In this document: piece by piece, positions 58,715-64,000 of the stretch
Position numbering within the stretch: position 1 is the first letter of the stretch
Layout: every line of letters starts with the position of its first letter
Assembly: GCF_025642255.1 (NCBI RefSeq)
Contig: NZ_CP106759.1
Span: 523,501 to 587,500, forward strand
Reading direction: 5' to 3'
From: Stenotrophomonas maltophilia
Lineage (GTDB): Bacteria > Pseudomonadota > Gammaproteobacteria > Xanthomonadales > Xanthomonadaceae
Length of the DNA: 64,000 bases
Notes under the pieces: model-generated
Told to the model about the DNA's origin: nothing
The model's input: the letters and a program-made list of their open reading frames with translations, nothing else
Database searches by the model: none
Translations under genes and position numbers: made by a program

Positions 58715-59393
58715 CCGCTGGCTGGCGCTGGCGCTGCTGCTGGCGGTGCTGGGCCTGGCTTACCTGTTGCTGGTGCACCCTTGGTTCACCCAGCCGCTGC
58801 GCGAGATCGATGCCGATGTCGCGGCCCTGCGCGAGCGCCAGCAGCGCGTGCAGGCGCAGCTGCAGCAGCAGCCCCAGATCGAACAGCGGCTGCGCGCCAC
58901 CCGTGAAGCCTTGCAGCGGCAACCCGGCTTCCTGCAGGAGGCCACGGCCGAAGCCGCCGCCGCCGCGCTCGGCGCGCGCCTGCAGGATGCGGTGGCCACG
59001 GCAAGCCCCGGCAACCGCAGCTGCACCATCAGCAACCGCACGCCGCTGACCGACAATCGCCGTGATGCCCAGTTCGTCCGTGTCGCCATGCAGGTACGCC
59101 TGCGCTGCGGCGTGGCGGAACTGGCGACCGTGCTGCACAGCCTGGAAACCGGCAGCCCGCGGTTGTTCGTGGACAACCTCAATCTCATCGCGCAGCGCTT
59201 CCAGCAGTCGCCGAACGAATCCGGGCTGGGCCTGGACGTCTCCTTCGAACTGGCCGGCTATCTGTTGCCCGGTGCCGCCAGTGGCGCTGCGGCAATCCCT
59301 CCCGCAGCGGAGCCCGCCGCGGCCGTCCCGGCCCCGGTCGAGCCGCCGCCACCGGCGGCCGCCGAGGGAGAGGAGGTCGCCGATGAAACGTGA
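58695..59393 (+). CDS. xpsM: Type II secretion protein XpsM/GspM
   Basis: A 232-residue bitopic platform protein. A short cytoplasmic tail (MPSARRDR) precedes a membrane helix (WLALALLLAVLGLAYLLLVH), then a coiled coil (IDADVAALRERQQRVQAQLQ) and the periplasmic GspM fold with RCGVAELATVLHSLETGSPR. The C-terminal 50 residues are Pro/Ala-rich. It overlaps xpsL by 20 bases and xpsN by 11 bases. Confidence 0.9.
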   Translation: MPSARRDRWLALALLLAVLGLAYLLLVHPWFTQPLREIDADVAALRERQQRVQAQLQQQPQIEQRLRATREALQRQPGFLQEATAEAAAAALGARLQDAVATASPGNRSCTISNRTPLTDNRRDAQFVRVAMQVRLRCGVAELATVLHSLETGSPRLFVDNLNLIAQRFQQSPNESGLGLDVSFELAGYLLPGAASGAAAIPPAAEPAAAVPAPVEPPPPAAAEGEEVADET

Positions 59394-60177
59394 GCCCCTC
59401 AGCCTGCGCACCGCTTTCCTGCTGGCCCTGGCCGGCTGGTCCGCGGCGGTATGGCTGGCCACCGGTTTCGGACTGGGCAGTCGCCTGCCGGCCGGCGGGG
59501 CCGACGCCGACCCCGCAGCAGCACTGCCGGTGCTGCCGGCGTTCGCTCCGGAACGGATGGCCAGTGCGGACAGCTACAGCGCCATCGCCGCGCGTCCGCT
59601 GTTCGCCGAAGACCGCAGGCCGCGCCCTTACCTGCTGGGCGGCAGTGAACCCAGCGCCAGCGCCGCTTTGCGCCTGACCGGTGTGCTGCTCACGGACGAC
59701 TTCGGCCTGGCCACGTTCAGTACGGAGCAGAACCGCTCGCTGCGCCTGCGCCTCAACGGTGACGCGGTCGACGGTTGGCAGCTGGTCGCGCTGCAACCCC
59801 GCCAGGCGACGGTGATCGGCCCGGGCGGCAGCCAGGTGCTGGAACTTGCCGTTTTCAACGGGCAGGGCGGGGAGCCACCGACGGTTCTGCGCGGCAGTAC
59901 CGGTGCACCCGCACCGGGCGTGCCGGTGCCACCGCCGGTAGTGCCGCTGCCGGCGCAGGCCGCGCCGGCACAGGCGGCGACCGCACCGCAGCGTGCAGCG
60001 GACGCCACACCCGCGCCGGCGTCTGCTGCCGCCCCCCCGCCGCCGGCCAACAGCAACGGGCCCAGCGAAGCGCAGATGCAGGCCATCCGCGAGCGCATCC
60101 AGGCCCGCCGCCGCCAGCTGCAACAACAACAGCAACAACAGTCGCCGCCGCCTTCGGGCAATGGCGCCAACCGGTAG
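59383..60177 (+). CDS. xpsN: Type II secretion protein XpsN (GspC/GspN-like)
   Basis: A 264-residue bitopic protein. One N-terminal helix (about residues 12-32) is followed by a periplasmic part in which SYSAIAARPLFAEDRRPRPY and LTGVLLTDDFGLATFSTEQN resemble the homology region of GspC, the protein that normally links the platform to the secretin. The C-terminal ~100 residues are a Pro/Ala linker and a basic/Gln-rich tail (RRRQLQQQQQQQ). No separate gspC lies in this operon, and in Xanthomonas XpsN joins XpsL-XpsM and contacts XpsD, so a GspC-like role is likely. Confidence 0.85.
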   Translation: MKREPLSLRTAFLLALAGWSAAVWLATGFGLGSRLPAGGADADPAAALPVLPAFAPERMASADSYSAIAARPLFAEDRRPRPYLLGGSEPSASAALRLTGVLLTDDFGLATFSTEQNRSLRLRLNGDAVDGWQLVALQPRQATVIGPGGSQVLELAVFNGQGGEPPTVLRGSTGAPAPGVPVPPPVVPLPAQAAPAQAATAPQRAADATPAPASAAAPPPPANSNGPSEAQMQAIRERIQARRRQLQQQQQQQSPPPSGNGANR

Positions 60178-60186
60178 AGTGAGAGC

Positions 60187-62388
60187 ATGAGCCTGCGTTT
60201 TCTTCCTTGGTCCTTCGTGCTCGCGCTGCTGGTGGGCTGCAGTACCGTCTCCAGCCCCCATGTGCAGCGCAAGGGCGCCCTGCAGCCTGCGGCCAGCGCC
60301 GGCCAGGCCGCAGCGGACGTCCAGGCCGATGCGGCGGCCGACAGCCAGGGGGCACCGCAGGCGGTCATCCGCCGTGGCACCGGCACGATGATCAACCGCG
60401 AGGCCGCGCGCGCGCCGTCGCCGGCATTGCATGCGGCCGGCACCGGCAGCGCCACGTTCAACTTCGAGGGCGAATCGCTGCATGCCGTGGTCAAGGCGAT
60501 CCTCGGTGACATGCTGGGCCAGAACTATGTGATCGCGCCGGGGGTGCAGGGCACGGTCACGTTGGCCACGCCCAAGCCGGTCTCGCCGGCACAGGCGCTG
60601 AACCTGCTGGAGATGGTGCTGGGCTGGAACAACGCGCGCATGGTGTACAGCGGCGGGCGCTACAACATCGTTGCCGCCGACCAGGCGCTGGCCGGCACTG
60701 TCGCGCCGAGCACCGCACCGGCCTCCAGCGCGCGCGGTTTCGAGGTCCGGGTGGTGCCGCTGCAGTTCATCTCCGCCACCGAGATGAAGAAGGTGCTGGA
60801 GCCGTACGCGCGGCCCAACGCCATCGTCAACGTCGACAGCGGCCGCAACGTGATCACCCTCGGCGGCACCCGTGCCGAGCTGGAGAACTACCTGCGCACG
60901 GTCGAGATCTTCGATGTGGACTGGCTGTCGGGCATGTCGGTGGGCGTGTTCCCGATCACGTCCGGCAAGGCCGAGCAGGTTGCCAGCGACCTGGAGAAGG
61001 TGTTCGGCGAGGAAAGCAAGACGCCCAGCGCCGGCATGTTCCGCTTCCTGCCGCTGGAAAACGCCAACGCGGTCCTGGTGATCACCCCGCAGGTGCGCTA
61101 CCTGGACCAGATCCAGCAATGGCTGGACCGCATCGATACGGCCGGTGGCAGTGCCCGCCTGTTCTCCCATGAGCTGCGCTACATCAAGGCGCGCGATCTT
61201 GCCGAGCGGCTCAGCGAGGCGTTCGCCAGCAGCGGCAAGCGGGGCGGCTCGAGCCCTGCATCGCTGGCCCCGGGTGCCATTCCGTCGCAGCTGGACAGCG
61301 ACAGCGACCGTGGCATCGACAGCAACAACAGCAGCAGCTTCGGCTCGACCCCGGGCAGCAGTTCCAGTGGCGGTAATGGCAGCTTGAACCTGCCGCAGCG
61401 CCAGTCCGGCAACGTCAGCGTCAGCCTGGAAGTGGAAGGCGACCGGGTCGGCGTGTCGGCGGTGGAGGAAACCAATACGCTGCTGGTGCGCGCGACGCCG
61501 CAGGCCTGGCGCTCGATCCGCGAGGTGATCGAGAAGCTGGACGTGATGCCACTGCAGGTACATATCGAAGCCCAGGTGGCCGAGGTCGCTCTGGATGGCG
61601 ACCTGAAGTACGGCGTGAACTGGTTCTTCGACAACGCCGTGGCCGGGCGTGCACTGACCGGAGCCTTGAGCGGTGTGACCCTGCCGGCCGCGGCGAGTGG
61701 CTCCTGGAGCAGCTTCGCCGGTGCTGCGACCGGCGGCGAAGGCCTGGGTTGGGCGTTCACCGGCCACAATGGTGCAGCGGTGGTGAGCGCGCTGGACAAG
61801 GTCACCGATGTGCGACTGCTGCAGACCCCGTCGGTGTTCGTGCGCAACAACGCCGAGGCCACGCTCAACGTGGGTGACAAGGTGCCGATCAGCACCACCA
61901 CGGTGAACACCGGCGTCGGCACCAGCAGCTACAGCTCGGTGCAGTACATCGATACCGGCGTGATCCTGAAGGTGCGCCCGCGCGTGACCCGCGACGGCAC
62001 GGTGTTCCTGGACATCGTGCAGGAAGTCAGCAGCGCGTCGGATGTGCCGGAGAACTGCAATCCGCAGGAGCGCAACTGCAACCCGCGCATTTCCACCAAG
62101 AAGCTGGCTACCGAGGCCGCCGTGCAGAGCGGCGACACCATCATGCTGGCCGGCCTCATCACCGACTCGGCCACCGATGGTAGCAGCGGCATTCCCGGCC
62201 TGAGCCGGATTCCGGTGATCGGCGCACTGTTCGGGCAGAAGAGCCGCACCAGCCGTCGTTCGGAGGTGATCGTGCTGCTGACGCCCAGCATCGTTCGCAA
62301 TGCGCAGGAAGCGCGCACGTTGACCGACGAGTACAGCGAGCGTTTCCGGGCGATGGAGCCGCTGAACCAGCCGCGCGCAAAGAAGTAG
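60187..62388 (+). CDS. xpsD: Type II secretion outer-membrane secretin XpsD/GspD
   Basis: A 733-residue secretin. The leader MSLRFLPWSFVLALLVGC ends in a lipobox (L-V-G-C), so this is a lipoprotein like Xanthomonas XpsD. Domains run N0 (about residues 95-165, FNFEGESLHAVVKAILGDML), N1-N3 (e.g. VVPLQFISATEMKKVLEPYA) with a Ser/Gly-rich loop in N3 (about 370-400), and the secretin barrel (about 450-715), including VYLKVRPRV-like ILKVRPRVTRDGTVFLDIVQ and PGLSRIPVIGALFGQKSRTS. It is the last gene of the operon, followed by a hairpin at 62395. Confidence 0.95.
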   Translation: MSLRFLPWSFVLALLVGCSTVSSPHVQRKGALQPAASAGQAAADVQADAAADSQGAPQAVIRRGTGTMINREAARAPSPALHAAGTGSATFNFEGESLHAVVKAILGDMLGQNYVIAPGVQGTVTLATPKPVSPAQALNLLEMVLGWNNARMVYSGGRYNIVAADQALAGTVAPSTAPASSARGFEVRVVPLQFISATEMKKVLEPYARPNAIVNVDSGRNVITLGGTRAELENYLRTVEIFDVDWLSGMSVGVFPITSGKAEQVASDLEKVFGEESKTPSAGMFRFLPLENANAVLVITPQVRYLDQIQQWLDRIDTAGGSARLFSHELRYIKARDLAERLSEAFASSGKRGGSSPASLAPGAIPSQLDSDSDRGIDSNNSSSFGSTPGSSSSGGNGSLNLPQRQSGNVSVSLEVEGDRVGVSAVEETNTLLVRATPQAWRSIREVIEKLDVMPLQVHIEAQVAEVALDGDLKYGVNWFFDNAVAGRALTGALSGVTLPAAASGSWSSFAGAATGGEGLGWAFTGHNGAAVVSALDKVTDVRLLQTPSVFVRNNAEATLNVGDKVPISTTTVNTGVGTSSYSSVQYIDTGVILKVRPRVTRDGTVFLDIVQEVSSASDVPENCNPQERNCNPRISTKKLATEAAVQSGDTIMLAGLITDSATDGSSGIPGLSRIPVIGALFGQKSRTSRRSEVIVLLTPSIVRNAQEARTLTDEYSERFRAMEPLNQPRAKK

Positions 62389-62394
62389 GGGGTT

Positions 62395-62419
62395 ACGGCG
62401 GGGCGACGCCCGCCGTTTC
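62395..62419 (+). terminator. Candidate terminator of the xps operon
   Basis: ACGGCGGG (62395-62402) pairs with CCCGCCGT (62409-62416) around a 6-nt loop, 6 bases after the xpsD stop. The following TTCC gives only a short T-run. Confidence 0.55.
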
Positions 62420-62520
62420 CATGAACCCCGCTTCGGCTCCGGCCTCTGCACGTGCCGGGTGCAACCCGGCCAACACCCTCCCGGTGCTACGCTGTGGCCA
62501 CCGACAACCACGGAGGCGGG

Positions 62521-63372
62521 ATGGGGGCGATCGTGTTGTTGCCGCTGTGCGTGGACGATGCGGCGCTGGACCGGTGTCTGGCCGCACTTGATGCCGGTAC
62601 GGCACCGGGTACCGCGGTCTGGTTGGCCGACGATGCCCAGACCGGACCACGCGCTCAGGCGGTCGTCGAGCACTGGCTGGCGAACACGCCACTGCAGGCC
62701 GAGTACACCCGCCGCGCCCGGCCGCTGGGCGAGGTGGCCCATCTGGATGAAATGCTGCGTGCCTGCGAGGGGCTCGACGTGGCCGTGCTGGCACCGGACA
62801 GCGTACCGGCGCCGGGATGGCTGCAGCAGCTGCAGGACGCCTTCGCCCGCGATGCGGCCATTGCCACCGCCACGCCCTGGTGCAATGCGGGCGAGACCGC
62901 GGCCTGGCCCCGGCTGGGCGAGATCAATGCCGAGCCCACCGATACTGCGCTGCTGGCGCAGACCTGCGCCGCACTGCCGACCCTGCACCCGGAGCTGCCA
63001 TCGGCGGTCACGCATGCGGTACTGGTGCGCGGCAATGCACGTCGCCGTGCCGGCGGACTGGACGTGGAAAGCTACGCCGGCTGGAACGCTGCGCTGGTCG
63101 ATCTGAGCCTGCGCATGGCGGGCCTGGGCTGGCGCAACGTGCTGTGCGAGAACGCGTTCGTCAGCCGCGCCGGCGAAGCGGTCAGCCGCGATGGCGATCT
63201 GGAGGCGTTGGCCGCGCGGTGGCCTGGCTGGGTGCCACGCCTGGCCGACTTCCTGATGCACGATCCGCTGCACGAACTGCGCGCGGACCTGCAGCAGCGG
63301 ATGCAGCAGGCGATAATGCCGCGCGAGCAGGGCGATCTGTTCGTCCCGTCCGCGTCGGAGCCAACCGCTTGA
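62521..63372 (+). CDS. GT2-like glycosyltransferase, atypical
   Basis: A 283-residue protein starting at ATG 62521 behind GGAGG. The overall plan is that of a GT-A glycosyltransferase: V-x-L-P-L at the N-terminus, ALDRCLAALDAGTAPGTAVW, then LDVAVLAPDSVPAPGWLQQL (about residue 85) where a canonical GT2 has D-x-D or N-x-D. The metal motif is thus replaced by APDS, so catalytic competence is uncertain. Its stop overlaps the next gene, a more typical GT2, by 4 bases. The two probably act in one pathway. Confidence 0.65.
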   Translation: MGAIVLLPLCVDDAALDRCLAALDAGTAPGTAVWLADDAQTGPRAQAVVEHWLANTPLQAEYTRRARPLGEVAHLDEMLRACEGLDVAVLAPDSVPAPGWLQQLQDAFARDAAIATATPWCNAGETAAWPRLGEINAEPTDTALLAQTCAALPTLHPELPSAVTHAVLVRGNARRRAGGLDVESYAGWNAALVDLSLRMAGLGWRNVLCENAFVSRAGEAVSRDGDLEALAARWPGWVPRLADFLMHDPLHELRADLQQRMQQAIMPREQGDLFVPSASEPTA

Positions 63373-64000
63373 ATGCCGCCATTGCCGCCATCGTCGTTAC
63401 CTACCAGAGCGGCAGCACCATCGATGCCTGCCTGTCGCGGCTGCGCCAGTCGCAGGATGTGGCGGAAATCCGGGTGATCGACAACGGTTCGGTGGATGGC
63501 ACGCTGGACATCGTGCAGCGGCACGCCAGCCACGACCCGCGCGTGCGCTTCATCGGCAATCCGGACAATCCGGGCTTCGCCGCCGCCAACAACCAGGGCG
63601 CGGCCGATTCGCACAGCCCGTGGCTGGCGTTCATCAACCCGGACCTGATGGTCGAGCCGGAAACCCTGGCCAGGCTGCGCGACCGCGCGCACGTGCTCGG
63701 TGACTCCCTGCTCGGGGTCGAGCAGGTGGATGAGCACGGCCATGCCGATGAGGCGGTGCGCCGCCGTGATCCGGATTTCCTGGCCATGCTGCGCTCACCG
63801 GGCAGCGGCTCGAAACTGGCGATTCCGCGCGATCCGGCACAGACGCTGCAGCCGGTGCCGGCGCTGTCCGGCGCGCTGCTGCTGATGCCGCGGACGCTGT
63901 TTGATCGTCTCGGTGGCTGGGACGCCGGTTACCGGTTGCACGCCGAGGACCTGGACCTGTGTCGGCGCGCGCGTGAGGCGGGCGCGGTGGTGGCGATCGC
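63369..64000 (+). CDS. Family 2 glycosyltransferase, 3' end beyond window
   Basis: A GT2 gene truncated by the window edge after about 210 codons. The open frame starts with TTG at 63369, overlapping the previous stop as TTGA; no ATG or GTG lies in frame before the domain, and the out-of-frame ATG at 63373 leads into a different frame. The product begins LNAAIAAIVVTYQSGSTIDA and contains RVIDNGSVDGT, FIGNPDNPGFAAANNQG and FINPDLMVEPETL (the N-x-D metal site), then HAEDLDLCRRAREAG, an ED motif typical of rhamnosyltransferase-like GT2s. dTDP-rhamnose from the rml operon is a possible donor. Confidence 0.9.
   Translation, partial: MNAAIAAIVVTYQSGSTIDACLSRLRQSQDVAEIRVIDNGSVDGTLDIVQRHASHDPRVRFIGNPDNPGFAAANNQGAADSHSPWLAFINPDLMVEPETLARLRDRAHVLGDSLLGVEQVDEHGHADEAVRRRDPDFLAMLRSPGSGSKLAIPRDPAQTLQPVPALSGALLLMPRTLFDRLGGWDAGYRLHAEDLDLCRRAREAGAVVAI

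Noticed and set aside
59185-63273. A 1,362-codon minus-strand frame over xpsM-xpsN-xpsD
   Set aside because: Arg/Gly/Ala-rich shadow translation; the plus-strand xps genes have complete, ordered domains.

Overview
The window is a contiguous stretch of a high-GC gammaproteobacterial chromosome, very probably a member of the Stenotrophomonas maltophilia complex (Xanthomonadaceae). The main clues are the bifunctional xanB and spgM/xanA sugar genes beside etfBA and rmlBACD, a Xanthomonas-type Xps type II secretion operon in the order E-F-G-H-I-J-K-L-M-N-D with no separate gspC, an S8 protease of the StmPr1 kind, a GH18 chitinase, an H-NS protein of the Xanthomonas type, and GTAG-headed REP palindromes. 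Genes are densely packed, many with 1- to 4-base overlaps. I saw no tRNA, rRNA, CRISPR array, complete insertion sequence or prophage.

Layout. Positions 1-5653 hold surface-polysaccharide genes: the end of a small drug/metabolite-type transporter, a GT4 glycosyltransferase, a HAD-UbiA fusion, xanB and spgM. etfBA follows on the minus strand, diverging from rmlBACD (dTDP-L-rhamnose synthesis), then a two-subunit 3-oxoacid CoA-transferase and an AlkB-like dioxygenase. Positions 13250-16768 carry a minus-strand MCE/Mla-like lipid transport operon (permease, ATPase, MlaD-type protein, lipoprotein). A ThrE-type exporter, an H-NS-like protein and proS come next. A repeat-filled gap leads to a small DUF4124-like protein, pssA, a probable holD, rimI, an EamA transporter, valS, holC, pepA, lptFG, an RDD protein, xerD, a DsbC-like protein, a multidomain chitinase and purL.

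The last 24 kb is about the cell surface and secretion. It has a giant trimeric autotransporter adhesin (about 2,818 residues, with a 924-bp internal tandem repeat), a secreted subtilisin-like protease, the eleven-gene xps operon and two glycosyltransferase-like genes, the second cut by the window edge.

How the genes work together: xanB/spgM and rmlBACD make GDP-mannose and dTDP-rhamnose for LPS and exopolysaccharide. lptFG and the MCE system serve the outer membrane. The Xps machine is the likely exit route for the adjacent protease and the chitinase. holC and the proposed holD would supply the chi and psi subunits of the DNA polymerase III clamp loader.

The most unusual non-coding signal is a family of bipartite palindromic repeats of about 195 bp, near 20.5-20.9 kb and 36.3-36.7 kb. 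Its long stem arms differ between copies but stay complementary within each copy, around a conserved 52-54-nt loop. Two full copies sit about 135 bp upstream of proS and purL.
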